From PALSA-243 sp049522755 (GTDB lineage: Bacteria > Acidobacteriota > Terriglobia > Bryobacterales > Bryobacteraceae): a stretch of DNA of 61,901 nucleotides. Every line of letters begins with the position of its first letter. Position 1 is the first letter of the stretch. Of the stretch, positions 43,834 through 53,034 are shown piece after piece. The position numbers and the translations under genes are program-made. The stretch spans positions 1-61,901 of the forward strand of contig JBEKNN010000015.1 in the NCBI GenBank assembly GCA_049522755.1. The letters are read 5' to 3'. Under the pieces are notes generated by a model. That model had not been told where the DNA came from. It did no database searches and saw only the letters and a list, made by a program, of their open reading frames with translations.

Positions 43834-45894
43834 CTAGCCGGCCTGCTGGACATGGAATGCATTCCCGTCTGCTGAAACCGCGCCTATCGGAATCGTCAGC
43901 GTGAGCGTGGTTCCTTGATTCGGCTCGCTGCGCATCTGAACGGCGCCGTTCACCAGGCGCGTGCGCTCCTTGATGCTGACCAGCCCCAGACCGGCGGGCA
44001 TCCCGGCGCCGTCCAGCGACATGCCGGTCCCGCGGTCGGAAACCGTGAGGCGGATCTCGCTGTCCGTACGCGTCAGCTCCACCTCGGCTTGGGACACCTG
44101 CGCGTGCTTCGCCACATTTTGCAGGGCTTCCTGGGCGACGCGGTAGACGCAAAGCGCTGCGTCCGGAGGCACGTCGCCGAAGGAGCCCTGAGTCTTGTAC
44201 GAGATTTGTATGTGGGTCAATCGTCCGAACTCGGAGCAGCAGTCCCGCAAGGCGGCGCCGAGTCCGGAATACTCCAGCACCGCGGGGTGCAGCTCATGGG
44301 AGAGGCGGCGGATGCTCTCGGAAACGTGTACCATGTTCTGCTGGATCCGTTGGCTTTGCTCCCGCGCCTCGGTCTGTTCGACGGGGATCTGTTTCCTCAA
44401 ATTGCTCATGCCGATACTGAGGGCCGCGATCTGCTGGCTGATGTCGTCGTGCAGCTCGCGCGCGATGCGCCTGCGCTCCTCCTCCTGGGCGTTCAGCAGG
44501 CGCGCGCTTAGAGCTTTGATCTGGTTCTCGGTGCGAACGCGCTCGCTGATGTCGCGGATGATGGCCTGACGGAACGTCGCGCCCCCCAGATCGATCAGAC
44601 GCACGCTGATATCCGCGGGGAACGACGAGCCGTCTTTTCTGCAATGCACCGCCTCGTAGCGGATGCCGTCGCCGGCGTCGCCGCCCGGCCAGACCGGCGG
44701 TTGGCCGGGCACGGCTGCGCGAAACGATGCCACATTGAGCGACAGTAGTTCCTCTTCGGTGTAACCATAGGCTTCCACGGCGCGCTGGTTGACTTGGACG
44801 AGTTGTCCACGATCGTCGGCCAGCACGATGATGTCGTTAGCGTACCGGGTGAGGGAATCGAAGTGGCCGGTGAGAACCCTGCGTTCGCGGTGAGGCCGCA
44901 ATCGCTCGTTACGCCGGATGTATCCCACTCCCGCCGCGCTGGAGACTGCGATCAAGACAACCATCAGAGTCAATTCCCAGCAGAGGCGAGTCAGCGGCGC
45001 GTACACTTCGTCCAGGTCAAGCTTGGCGGCGAGATACCACGCCGATCCCTGAATGCCGTGGATTACGCTGATGCTAGGCACGCCCCGATAGTCGGGCCCC
45101 TTATGCAGCCAACCGGCCCCCAGGTCCCGGTCGTCCGGAAGCGTTGGCGTTGCGGTGCGCCGCCGAGGATTGCGCGCGCCCGCCGGTGAGCGGTTGAGAT
45201 AGGTGAGTGAAACAATGTCGTCTGCGTCAAGCCGGAACAGAAGCGTTTCCAGGGTCCGGCTGGCGGTTGGCCAGGCTGCGATATGCGGATAGAGAAATCG
45301 CCATGGGTCGACATCCAATACAATCGCTCCCAAATTGGCCACGGGAATGCACACCGCCATGCGCATGGGTCCGGACTCAGGGGGATCCCGATAGAGGTCC
45401 GAAAGCGTCACTTTGCCGGTGCGTTGGGCCTCCTGCGCCGCTCGGAATCGCGGAGAATCTCCCTGGTTCGCGCTGGAGCCGATCCGCACCACTCCTTGCC
45501 GGTCCACCAGCGCCGCGCCGGAATACTGAACCTGCAACTCCAGGGCGTGAAACAAGGCCATAAAGTCCGCGCGGTCGGCTTGGCTAACCGGAACGCCCGC
45601 CAGCATGCGCCGCGCCGTCCGCATGATCGGCGACGCGGCCAGGACGTCGCCGCCGCCAATGCGCTCGGCGCGCCAATGTTCGATTTGCGCCGACTTCATG
45701 GCTGCGATGGCCGCCAGTTGATGCACTGCCTTCTCTTCCACCGCCCCCCGCTGGCGCAGGTAATACCACCGGACGGCGGCGATCATGACCAACCCTGCCA
45801 GCGTGAGCGACGCCATCAGGATGCGGCTGTAGTGCGCGGAAGAGCCCGCGGAAAAGCCCGCGGACAAACGCGCGGATAAGCGCGTGAGGCTCAT
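43834..45894 (-). CDS. NarL-type sensor histidine kinase with extracytoplasmic and PAS domains
   Basis: 686 residues. An N-terminal transmembrane helix (about 24-45, RILMASLTLAGLVMIAAVRW), a long periplasmic sensor region (about 50-315), a second helix (LTLMVVLIAVSSAAGVGYI), a PAS domain (about 340-460; SLTRYANDIIVLADDRGQLV), the HisKA_3 domain with H482 in RRIARELHDDISQQIAALS and a HATPase domain (VSDRGTGMSLDG, GLGLVSIKERTRL). It should phosphorylate the NarL-type regulator encoded 48 bp upstream. A single hairpin (ACAGGC/CCTTTCA/GCCTGT, 45901-45919) lies between the two genes. Confidence 0.93.
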   Translation of the reverse strand: MSLTRLSARLSAGFSAGSSAHYSRILMASLTLAGLVMIAAVRWYYLRQRGAVEEKAVHQLAAIAAMKSAQIEHWRAERIGGGDVLAASPIMRTARRMLAGVPVSQADRADFMALFHALELQVQYSGAALVDRQGVVRIGSSANQGDSPRFRAAQEAQRTGKVTLSDLYRDPPESGPMRMAVCIPVANLGAIVLDVDPWRFLYPHIAAWPTASRTLETLLFRLDADDIVSLTYLNRSPAGARNPRRRTATPTLPDDRDLGAGWLHKGPDYRGVPSISVIHGIQGSAWYLAAKLDLDEVYAPLTRLCWELTLMVVLIAVSSAAGVGYIRRNERLRPHRERRVLTGHFDSLTRYANDIIVLADDRGQLVQVNQRAVEAYGYTEEELLSLNVASFRAAVPGQPPVWPGGDAGDGIRYEAVHCRKDGSSFPADISVRLIDLGGATFRQAIIRDISERVRTENQIKALSARLLNAQEEERRRIARELHDDISQQIAALSIGMSNLRKQIPVEQTEAREQSQRIQQNMVHVSESIRRLSHELHPAVLEYSGLGAALRDCCSEFGRLTHIQISYKTQGSFGDVPPDAALCVYRVAQEALQNVAKHAQVSQAEVELTRTDSEIRLTVSDRGTGMSLDGAGMPAGLGLVSIKERTRLVNGAVQMRSEPNQGTTLTLTIPIGAVSADGNAFHVQQAG

Positions 45895-45942
45895 AGACGG
45901 ACAGGCCCTTTCAGCCTGTAAGGGTTCCCGAGAGGCCCAATT

Positions 45943-46590
45943 CTAGTCCGCCACCAGCTTCAGCCGGATGGCGTATTGGATCAATCCCGCCGTAGTGTCG
46001 AGCCCGAGCACGTGCATTATTTCATACTTGTGAGACTCGGCGGTTCGCGGCGAGATGTTTAAGACCGATGCCACTTCCTTCATGGTGCGCCCTTCGGCCA
46101 CCAGTTGTAGAACTTCGCGCTGGCGCGGTGTGAGCGGTATTTCGCCGGGGGAGTCGCCGCGCGCCTCCAGCAGTAGCGCGATGAGGTCTTTGGCCAGCAG
46201 AGTGGTGACGTAAGAGCGCCCCATCGCCACTTGTTCGATCGCTGTGATCAATTCTTCGCCAGGCGAGACCTTCAGCAGGTAGCCGGAAGCGCCGGCGCGA
46301 AGAGCGTCCACAGCCAACTGCGTCTCTCTGTGCATGGTCAGGATAATCACCTTGACGTGCGGATGGCGCGTATGAATCTGCCGGAGGGCGTCGAGCCCGT
46401 TCAGCAACGGCATGGAGATATCGGTCACTACGACGTCGGGGCGCACCGTTTCCACCGCCGCCAGCAGCGCGCGCCCGTCATTTACCACACCGGCAAGTTC
46501 GAAAGTGTCCGCAAGCAGAGCCGAGAGGCCTTGCGCAACTACCGTGTGATCGTCCGCCAGAAGAACCCTGGTTCTAGGCATGATCGCCAA
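45943..46590 (-). CDS. NarL/FixJ-type response regulator
   Basis: 215 residues. The receiver has acidic pair D13/D14 and phospho-acceptor D57 (DVVVTDISMPLLNG), with K in SGYLLKVS. The LuxR-type HTH lies at about 150-210 (LTPRQREVLQLVAEGRTMKE, LNISPRTAESHKYEIM). It is the intact partner of the downstream kinase and follows a broken regulator gene with similar domain layout. Confidence 0.95.
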   Translation of the reverse strand: MAIMPRTRVLLADDHTVVAQGLSALLADTFELAGVVNDGRALLAAVETVRPDVVVTDISMPLLNGLDALRQIHTRHPHVKVIILTMHRETQLAVDALRAGASGYLLKVSPGEELITAIEQVAMGRSYVTTLLAKDLIALLLEARGDSPGEIPLTPRQREVLQLVAEGRTMKEVASVLNISPRTAESHKYEIMHVLGLDTTAGLIQYAIRLKLVAD

Positions 46591-46617
46591 ACTGTATGCC
46601 TTTGATAATAGCGTGTC

Positions 46618-47079
46618 TCAGGCATGCCGGATGCCGCGGATGCCGCGAGAGAGATAGGCGCCGCCGCCGGCCACCGTATTTACGGCAAGCGCCAATTCTT
46701 CGCCCGCATCTTCCTTCAGCACATAGCCGCGGATGCCGCATGCGAGCGCGCTGCCGACCAACTGGGGCTCGTTGCACACCGTGAGGATGACCACAGCGGG
46801 GCACAGGCCCTCTTACAACATCCTCCGGCCGGCTTCCATGCCATCTAACCGCGGCATGTGGATGTCCGCGACTACGGCGCCCGGCCTGAGCTGAGCCGCC
46901 AGCGATAGCAGCGCCTGGCCTTCGCTGGCGGAACCTACTACATCGAATTCGGGCGCCAGCAGGAGGCGTATCTCCTCCACCATTCCCGGATGATCGTCGG
47001 CCAGCACCACGCGAAGCCTTCGCGCCGCAGGGCTCTTCAGATTCCAGTCCGCGGCGCCATCGGACTCATCCCTATTCAA
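46618..47079 (-). pseudogene. Receiver-domain protein interrupted by an in-frame stop
   Basis: Minus-strand reading begins at 47079 (MNRDESDGAADWNLKSPAAR) and gives a good receiver: D28/D29 acidic pair and D72 in GAVVADIHMPRLDGMEAGRR. A TAA at 46813-46815 (codon 89) then interrupts, but the same frame continues for about 64 codons with the second half of the receiver: CPAVVILTVCNEPQLVGSAL, CGIRGYVLKEDAGEELALAV. It ends at a TGA at 46618-46620 without an HTH domain. It is therefore a recently broken, output-less regulator, or one needing readthrough. Confidence 0.85.
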
Positions 47080-47287
47080 ATGTATTCATACTAGACGCTA
47101 GGTCGGTTTAGCCCCGGTATCTTTAGGATTCCGAGCACTCTGGAAATTGGTACGCAACCGCGCGAATGTTACACGCCCAAGTAAGAAATACAAGAGGTCG
47201 CACCCGGTATTCTCCGTACCGGATATCCGAAGAATTACGGATAGGGCCGGGGGACGGCGCCGCCGCATAATCGACGTGCCGAGAACC

Positions 47288-47461
47288 GTGACGGAATCCA
47301 AAGACGGTAAGCCCACCTTCGATATCGAAAGCGCAGAAGCGCGGCTGGATGAGGCAGTCGCCGGCGTGAAGCGCCACTTCGCGGCTTTGGAGGAAGCGGT
47401 CGAGGACCTCAAGCGAAGCCGCCGGAATCATTCGCCTTCGCCAGGCGTCACGGTCAAGTAA
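47288..47461 (+). CDS. Small helical hypothetical protein
   Basis: 57 residues from a GTG at 47288 (an upstream GTG at 47276 and a longer frame to 47147 are possible). The peptide TFDIESAEARLDEAVAGVKR HFAALEEAV-type region is strongly amphipathic and likely a coiled coil. No family is recognised. Its stop codon lies inside the first unit of a 13-bp tandem repeat. It could be spurious. Confidence 0.4.
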   Translation: MTESKDGKPTFDIESAEARLDEAVAGVKRHFAALEEAVEDLKRSRRNHSPSPGVTVK

Positions 47462-47489
47462 GACGGGCAAGTAAGACGGTCAAGTAAGA
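47451..47489 (+). repeat. 13-bp tandem repeat, three units
   Basis: CGGTCAAGTAAGA, CGGGCAAGTAAGA and CGGTCAAGTAAGA follow one another without gaps. The first contains the stop codon of the small helical ORF. Each unit carries an in-frame TAA possibility, so extra copies repeat the stop. Confidence 0.8.
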
Positions 47490-47576
47490 ATGACTGAAGG
47501 CTACCTCCCAAGCGCACTGGGTCCGGATTCTGTCCGAGCTTTGCGTCACGCTCCGGCTCCCTAATCGCTCATCCGG

Positions 47577-47858
47577 CTATAGTAGCGGAGCGGCCCTCGC
47601 AGCCGCCTCGCTTGAGGTGATTACGGGGTACACCTCGAAATCGACCAGGTCGTCCCACTTTGCCATCCACTCATCGAGCAGCCGCGGGTCGTGGGTTTCC
47701 ATTAGCTGATAGCAGCGCTCCAGTTTTTCGTCCACCCAACTCGACACATACAGGAGGCCGTCAGACGCCATACGGCCGCTGTCGCGAAAACGGCGATACA
47801 CGGCTATCGCATCTTTGTTCTTGAAGCGCTCCACCACAATGTAAAGCGTGTTAGGCAT
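47577..47858 (-). CDS. DUF3303-like small protein
   Basis: 93 residues from the ATG at 47858, which has GGAGG six bases upstream. The sequence MPNTLYIVVERFKNKDAIAV, GLLYVSSWVDEKLERCYQLM and LLDEWMAKWDDLVDFEVYPV matches the short DUF3303-type family, probably a ferredoxin-like dimeric fold. Function unknown. It lies 97 bp downstream of the LRR gene on the same strand. Confidence 0.8.
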   Translation of the reverse strand: MPNTLYIVVERFKNKDAIAVYRRFRDSGRMASDGLLYVSSWVDEKLERCYQLMETHDPRLLDEWMAKWDDLVDFEVYPVITSSEAAARAAPLL

Positions 47859-47955
47859 CGGTGAACCTCCGTTGTTATCGCCACCGCTATCGCCACTATC
47901 TCGCAGCATAACAACTGCGACTGTGTCATGCGCACTGGCGCGGGGCCGCGGCGCC

Positions 47956-48618
47956 TCAGCGGTAGACCACACAGCCGCGCGCTTCGAGACTGTCGGCCCA
48001 CGGAGGCGGCGCCAGCGTCGTTACCCATCGTAAGTCGAGTTTCTCCAGCCGGGGCAGGGCGGCGATCGCAGCCGGCAAATGCGTCAGCGGATTACCGCGG
48101 AGATCCATTTGCCGCAGTTCCCGCAAAGCTCCGATCGAATCGGGCAGTGACGTCAACCAGTTGTCTCTCAGGTGCAGCTCTCGCAAGCGCGACAGTTGCC
48201 CGATAGACTCGGGGAGCGCCGCCAGCCGATTGCCGGATGCCCGCAGCTCGATCAGGCCCGCCATACCGCAAACCGACTCAGGCAGCGCTTCGAAGGCGTT
48301 GTCACTGATGTTTAGATAGCGTAACCTTGTCAGCCGGCCGAGAGACAGCGGCAGCGAGCTCAATCGATTGTCGTGGAGATAGAGGAAATCGGTGAGACCG
48401 TCAAGGCCAGCCAAGGCATCGGGTACGCGCGTCAGCTGGTTATGTCCGAGATCGAGCATACGAAGCTTTTTCAGACAGCCGATCTGCTCGGACACTTCCG
48501 ATAGCTGGTTGTCGGCCAGGACCAGGGTTTCGAGGCCGGTTTGCGCCCAAACCGAATCCGGAACGCGGCCAAGGCGCTTCTTCCATAGGTTCAGGTGCGC
48601 CGCGGAGGTATCCGGCAT
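47956..48618 (-). CDS. Leucine-rich repeat protein
   Basis: 220 residues starting at the ATG at 48618. About eight canonical 23-residue LRRs run through the protein, for example LETLVLADNQLSEVSEQIG, LRMLDLGHNQLTRVPDALAG and LRELHLRDNWLTSLPDSIGA. It has no signal peptide and no attached kinase or GTPase domain, so it is probably a cytosolic protein-binding scaffold. The GNAT gene begins divergently 37 bp away. Confidence 0.92.
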   Translation of the reverse strand: MPDTSAAHLNLWKKRLGRVPDSVWAQTGLETLVLADNQLSEVSEQIGCLKKLRMLDLGHNQLTRVPDALAGLDGLTDFLYLHDNRLSSLPLSLGRLTRLRYLNISDNAFEALPESVCGMAGLIELRASGNRLAALPESIGQLSRLRELHLRDNWLTSLPDSIGALRELRQMDLRGNPLTHLPAAIAALPRLEKLDLRWVTTLAPPPWADSLEARGCVVYR

Positions 48619-48655
48619 GAACCCGATACTAGCGCAAATCGTAGACTTGTAGAGC

Positions 48656-49147
48656 ATGTCGAAGATACGAATTGCCCCCGCGACGGAACGGGACCTCCCT
48701 GTAATCCTGGAAATGATTCGCGCACTTGCGGAATACGAGAGACTCGCCCATCAGGTGACGGCCACCGAAGAACAACTGCGCGAGACATTGTTCGGCCCCA
48801 AGCCTTCAGCCGAGGTGCTGTTGGCGTATGGCGAGCAAGAGTGCGCGGGCTATGCCGTATTCTTCGCGACCTACTCGACGTTTGTGGCGCAGCCGGGAAT
48901 CTATCTGGAGGATCTGTACGTGAAGCCTCACCTGCGCGGCCATGGAATCGGGTTGGCGCTGCTGCAGCGTTTGGCGAGAATTGCGACGGAGCGCGGCTGC
49001 GGCAGGGTGGAGTGGGGAGTGCTCGCTTGGAACCAGCCATCCATCGAGTTCTATCGGAGGCTGGGCGCTGTGCCGATGGATCAGTGGACAAAATACCGGC
49101 TCGCCGGGGAAGCGCTGGAACGGCTGGCGTATGGGGACAGTCGATAA
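48656..49147 (+). CDS. GNAT-family N-acetyltransferase
   Basis: 163 residues. The acetyl-CoA-binding motif is YVKPHLRGHGIGLALLQRLA (residues about 85-105), and the pattern EYERLAHQVTATEEQLRETL with YLEDLYVKP and WNQPSIEFYRRLGA is that of the diamine/thialysine acetyltransferase branch. It transfers an acetyl group from acetyl-CoA to a small amine; the exact substrate is not given by the sequence. Confidence 0.9.
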   Translation: MSKIRIAPATERDLPVILEMIRALAEYERLAHQVTATEEQLRETLFGPKPSAEVLLAYGEQECAGYAVFFATYSTFVAQPGIYLEDLYVKPHLRGHGIGLALLQRLARIATERGCGRVEWGVLAWNQPSIEFYRRLGAVPMDQWTKYRLAGEALERLAYGDSR

Positions 49148-49181
49148 GTGTCCACGCGAGAAGCGCCGCGCCTACTGGCCT

Positions 49182-49616
49182 TCAGTTTTCCCAGGCGCGC
49201 TTGGGAACGCCGCCGTCGCGGTCTTGCACGCGGTCGTACAGATAGAGAGTGGATACCGTGCCCAACGCTTCGTTGTAAAGGCTGGTCTGTCCGAGCCCCT
49301 GTTTCAAATCTTCCTCGAAATCGTGCAAGGCTTTCAGGTCGTCGGCGAGCGCGGGCTTCTTCTTGCCGCTGGGCGTTTGGAACCACTTCTGATAGCCGCC
49401 ATCCACCAGCACGCCGATTTCGGATCCCATCAGGATGCCAGCGCGTCCGCTGACGTCGGCCGTGGCGTTGCTCTCTTTGATATCCACCGCGCAAGCGCCG
49501 CGAATGACGCGAGAGGCGCCGCCTGGAAGCGGCGTGACCGTGAAGCCCGCCTGGCGAAGGTTCTCGAGGCGATCTGAGAAGGTGACGGTTTTCGGGCGCT
49601 CGCGGCGAAAGAACAT
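49182..49616 (-). CDS. Conserved acidobacterial hypothetical protein
   Basis: 144 residues from the ATG at 49616 (MFFRRERPKTVTFSDRLENL). Segments such as GILMGSEIGVLVDGGYQKWF and LKALHDFEEDLKQGLGQTSL look like a folded cytosolic protein. I recall similar proteins only from Acidobacteria and assign no function. It is convergent with the GNAT gene. Confidence 0.7.
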   Translation of the reverse strand: MFFRRERPKTVTFSDRLENLRQAGFTVTPLPGGASRVIRGACAVDIKESNATADVSGRAGILMGSEIGVLVDGGYQKWFQTPSGKKKPALADDLKALHDFEEDLKQGLGQTSLYNEALGTVSTLYLYDRVQDRDGGVPKRAWEN

Positions 49617-49693
49617 AAGCCTTATTATAGCCTTGCTTGACATTTTTGGTTGCCAGATACAATTAGCCGGACGCCGGGATCTCTGGCGGAAAG

Positions 49694-49723
49694 ATGGTGC
49701 TGGTCAACATGGTGTTGGTCAAC
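49694..49723 (+). repeat. 15-bp tandem duplication
   Basis: ATGGTGCTGGTCAAC is followed directly by ATGGTGTTGGTCAAC, differing at one base, about 70 bp before the M20 peptidase gene. Confidence 0.8.
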
Positions 49724-49793
49724 ACAGCGGCGACAATCCGCAAACATCCAACACCCATACTGTGGTAGTGAAAATCCCATAGAATAGCAGTTG

Positions 49794-51032
49794 ATGCGAT
49801 TCTCCAGGTACCTCGGTTTGGCCGCCGCCCTCGCTGCCGGCGTCGCGCTGGCGCAAACGCCGGCCGAGCTGATGAATGATGCGGCCGTCCACGCCGCTTT
49901 CGATGCCGCCAGGCGCAATGAACCGTCTGTCGTCGAGCAGCAAGTCAAGATCTGCCAGATCCCCGCGCCCCCGTTCAAAGAGGAAGTGCGCGGCAAGGAG
50001 TTGCAGCGCCTCTTCGAAAGCCTGGGTCTGCACGATGTCCGCACGGACGCCGCCGGCAACGTGATCGGCGTCAGGCCGGGCAAAGCCGCGCATCCGAACC
50101 TGGTCTTCGCCGCGCACCTGGACACGGTATTTCCCGAAGGCACCGACGTCCGCGTCACCGTGGAAGGCGATATTCTCAAAGGCCCGGGCATTGGCGACGA
50201 TTGCCGCGGCCTAGCCATGATGCTCGGCGTTATCCGCGCACTCAACGAAGCGCACGTGGAGACGCCCGGTACAATCACCTTCGTCGCCGACGTGGGCGAA
50301 GAGGGCCTCGGCGACCTGCGCGGCATGAAGCAGCTGTTCGGTGAGACGTTGAAGGGCCAGGTCGATAAGTTCATCTCCGTCGACGGCCTGGGCCTCGGCA
50401 TCACCAATATCGGCGTCGGCAGCAACCGCTACCGCGTCACCTTCAAGGGACCCGGCGGCCACAGTTTCGGCGCATTCGGCATGGCGAACCCAATTCAAGC
50501 GATGGGCCGCGCCATCGCCAAGATCGACGCGTTCGAAGTGCCCACGCAGCCGAAGACCACTTTCAACGTGGGGCGCGTCGGCGGAGGTACGTCGGTGAAC
50601 GCCATTCCCTTTGAAGCGTGGATGGAAGTGGACATGCGCTCTTCCGACCCCGCGTCGCTCAAAGCGGTTGACGTCAAGTTCAACGCCGCGGTGCAACAGG
50701 CAGTCGAGGAAGAGAACAAGCGCTGGAATAATCGCGGACCGGTTAGCGTGTCCGCCGAGCTGGTCGGCGTGCGCCCCGCGGGACAAACGCCGGAAAGCAG
50801 CCCCATCGTGCGGACCGCGCTGGCCGTCTCGCACGCCTTGAACATCAATGAGACTCTGCGCGAAGGTTCGACGGATTCGAATGTGCCTATGAATATGGGC
50901 ATCCCAGCGATCACTATCGGCGGCGGCGGCGGCGGTTCGGGCGCGCATTCGCTGGGCGAGACCTTCGATGTTCGCGACTCGTGGCGCGGTACCCAGCGGG
51001 CCATACTGCTGGTGATTTCACTGGCGCGGTAG
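49794..51032 (+). CDS. Exported M20-family metallopeptidase
   Basis: 412 residues with a signal peptide (RYLGLAAALAAGVALAQ). Zinc-binding and catalytic features of the M20/M25/M40 group are in order: VFAAHLDTVFPEGTD, GPGIGDDCRG, VADVGEEGLGDLRG and, after the dimerisation domain (FKGPGGHSFGAFGMANP), GAHSLGETFD. Family members remove single residues from peptides or hydrolyse N-acyl amino acids. An ATG three bases upstream is an alternative start. Confidence 0.92.
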   Translation: MRFSRYLGLAAALAAGVALAQTPAELMNDAAVHAAFDAARRNEPSVVEQQVKICQIPAPPFKEEVRGKELQRLFESLGLHDVRTDAAGNVIGVRPGKAAHPNLVFAAHLDTVFPEGTDVRVTVEGDILKGPGIGDDCRGLAMMLGVIRALNEAHVETPGTITFVADVGEEGLGDLRGMKQLFGETLKGQVDKFISVDGLGLGITNIGVGSNRYRVTFKGPGGHSFGAFGMANPIQAMGRAIAKIDAFEVPTQPKTTFNVGRVGGGTSVNAIPFEAWMEVDMRSSDPASLKAVDVKFNAAVQQAVEEENKRWNNRGPVSVSAELVGVRPAGQTPESSPIVRTALAVSHALNINETLREGSTDSNVPMNMGIPAITIGGGGGGSGAHSLGETFDVRDSWRGTQRAILLVISLAR

Positions 51033-51081
51033 ATCTACGACGAGTAGCGCCGCACTGTGAGCGCGATGGACGGGCCGGCTG

Positions 51082-52875
51082 CTACCAACCTACCGGCTTG
51101 CCGCTGTTCTGCTCATCCAACCATTTTTGCAGCGGCGCGAAATAATCGAGGATCGCGGAAGCATCCATCTGTTTGGTTCCGGCGATCTTGTTGAGCGCCT
51201 CCTGCCACGGCTGGCTCAATCCCATTTCGAGCATCGAATTCAAGCGATCGCCCGCGGTCTTGCTCTCAAAAATTGAGCAGCGGTTCAGCGGGCCCGTGCA
51301 TCCCGCGGCTTGCGAGAGCGCGCGGTGAAACTGGAATTGCAGAATATCGGCGAGGAAATAGCGCATGTAAGGAACATTAGCCGCCACATGATACTTCGCG
51401 CCGGGGTCGAAATCGTCTTCCGTGCGGCCGGGCGGCGGCGCGACGCCCTGGTATTTCAAGCGAAGATCCCACCAGGTTTGGTTGTACCGTTCGGGCGGGA
51501 TCTCGCCGGAAAATACCTTCCAGCGCCACTGGTCGATCACCAGGCCGAACGGCAGGAACGCGATCTTCTCAAGCGCCTTATGCATCAGTAGCCCGAGGTC
51601 TTTTGACGTATCGGGCGCCTTGTCGAGCAGGCCGATTTTGACCAGGTATTCGGGCGTGACCGACAGGGCGATGGTATCGCCAATGGCTTCGTGGAAGCCG
51701 TCGTTAGCGCTATCGCGGAAGAAGAATGGCTGCTTGTCATAAGCCCGCTGATAGAAGTTGTGACCCAGTTCGTGATGGACGGTGAGAAAGTCTTCGCCTG
51801 TAATCTGGAGGCACACTTTCAGGCGAACATCGTCGACGAAATCGATATCCCACGCGCTGGCATGGCATACCACGTCGCGGTCGCGCGGCTTGAGGAAGAG
51901 CGAGCGGTCCCAGAAGGTCTGCGGCAGCGGCGCGAAACCCAGCGATTTGAAAAAGTTTTCGCCATCCTTCACCATCTGCTTCTCATCGACCTTGTGCTGC
52001 TTCAGCAGCGCGGTGAGGTCGTATCCCGGGTCGCCGTTAGGCGGCGCCACCAATGGGTACGCGTTGCTCCAATCCTGCGCCCACATGTTACCGAGAAGGT
52101 ACGCGGGAATGGGACCGGTGGCGGGAACCACGTCGCCGTACTTGGCGCGCAAACGGCTGCGCACGTAACCGTGCAGGGAAAGGTAAAGCGGCTTCACCTG
52201 GTCCCAAAGGCGGTCGAGCTCCTTCGAAAAATCGTCCGGCGCCATGTCGTATTTCGACCGCCACATGGCGCCGTTATCCTTGAAGCCAAGCTGTTGCGCG
52301 CCCTTGTTGGCCAGCGCGACATAGCGCACAAAGTCCTTGCGCATGGGCCTGGCGATGGCGTGCCAGCCGGTCCAGGCATCCTGCAGTTGCGTGGCGTCGC
52401 GGTTTTCGGCCATGAGCTTAGTCAGGTCTTCGATATCCTTACAACTCTGCGGACCGCTGGGACACCACTTGCCTTTGCCGTAGGTCCCTTCCATGCCGGA
52501 GGCGATGCGCGTCAACTCCTCCGCCTCCGCCGGGTCCGACGGCGTCGCGATGGTCAGGCCAAGCCTGAGGATCTGGATCTTGCGCGCGGTGACCGGGTCG
52601 AGCGCGAGCCCGTCGAACCGCGTGGACTGCTTGGCATAGTCCACCTGGGCGTCGATGGCGCGCTGGTCGAGCTTAGCCGAGATGTCCTCGGTATCGTCGG
52701 TGATGTAGGTGGCCTTGATCCAATCGGCGCGCCCGGAATCGATGTTGAGCGCGAGCAGTTTCTTTTCGGCGTTGTCGATGAACGTCTTGGCATCGGCGGG
52801 TGTTGGGCGAGGCGTGCCGCAAGAAGCGAGCATCGCCGCGGCGCAGGTGAGGAGGAAAATCGCGCGAGAACGCAT
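51082..52875 (-). CDS. M2-family peptidyl-dipeptidase (ACE-like), lipoprotein
   Basis: 597 residues. The N terminus (IFLLTCAAAMLASCGTP) is a lipoprotein signal with Cys in a lipobox, so the enzyme should be membrane-anchored. The zinc motif is H368-E369-L-G-H372 in TVHHELGHNFYQRAY and the third ligand lies in DGFHEAIGDT. The overall helical plan and length match bacterial homologues of angiotensin-converting enzyme that cleave C-terminal dipeptides. It is convergent with the M20 peptidase; together they may degrade peptides in the periplasm. Confidence 0.94.
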   Translation of the reverse strand: MRSRAIFLLTCAAAMLASCGTPRPTPADAKTFIDNAEKKLLALNIDSGRADWIKATYITDDTEDISAKLDQRAIDAQVDYAKQSTRFDGLALDPVTARKIQILRLGLTIATPSDPAEAEELTRIASGMEGTYGKGKWCPSGPQSCKDIEDLTKLMAENRDATQLQDAWTGWHAIARPMRKDFVRYVALANKGAQQLGFKDNGAMWRSKYDMAPDDFSKELDRLWDQVKPLYLSLHGYVRSRLRAKYGDVVPATGPIPAYLLGNMWAQDWSNAYPLVAPPNGDPGYDLTALLKQHKVDEKQMVKDGENFFKSLGFAPLPQTFWDRSLFLKPRDRDVVCHASAWDIDFVDDVRLKVCLQITGEDFLTVHHELGHNFYQRAYDKQPFFFRDSANDGFHEAIGDTIALSVTPEYLVKIGLLDKAPDTSKDLGLLMHKALEKIAFLPFGLVIDQWRWKVFSGEIPPERYNQTWWDLRLKYQGVAPPPGRTEDDFDPGAKYHVAANVPYMRYFLADILQFQFHRALSQAAGCTGPLNRCSIFESKTAGDRLNSMLEMGLSQPWQEALNKIAGTKQMDASAILDYFAPLQKWLDEQNSGKPVGW

Positions 52876-52952
52876 TCCTACAAAATACCGCGGTGGGCGA
52901 TTTGATGAACGGGCGGGGTGCGTGTTACGATTTTATTGTCGCGTGACATTGC

Positions 52953-53029
<77 letters not shown>

Positions 53030-53034
53030 TATTT

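Noticed and set aside
45901..45919. Hairpin between kinase and regulator genes considered as a terminator
   Set aside because: No T run follows and the two genes are expected to be cotranscribed; it is more likely a single module of the hairpin repeat family.
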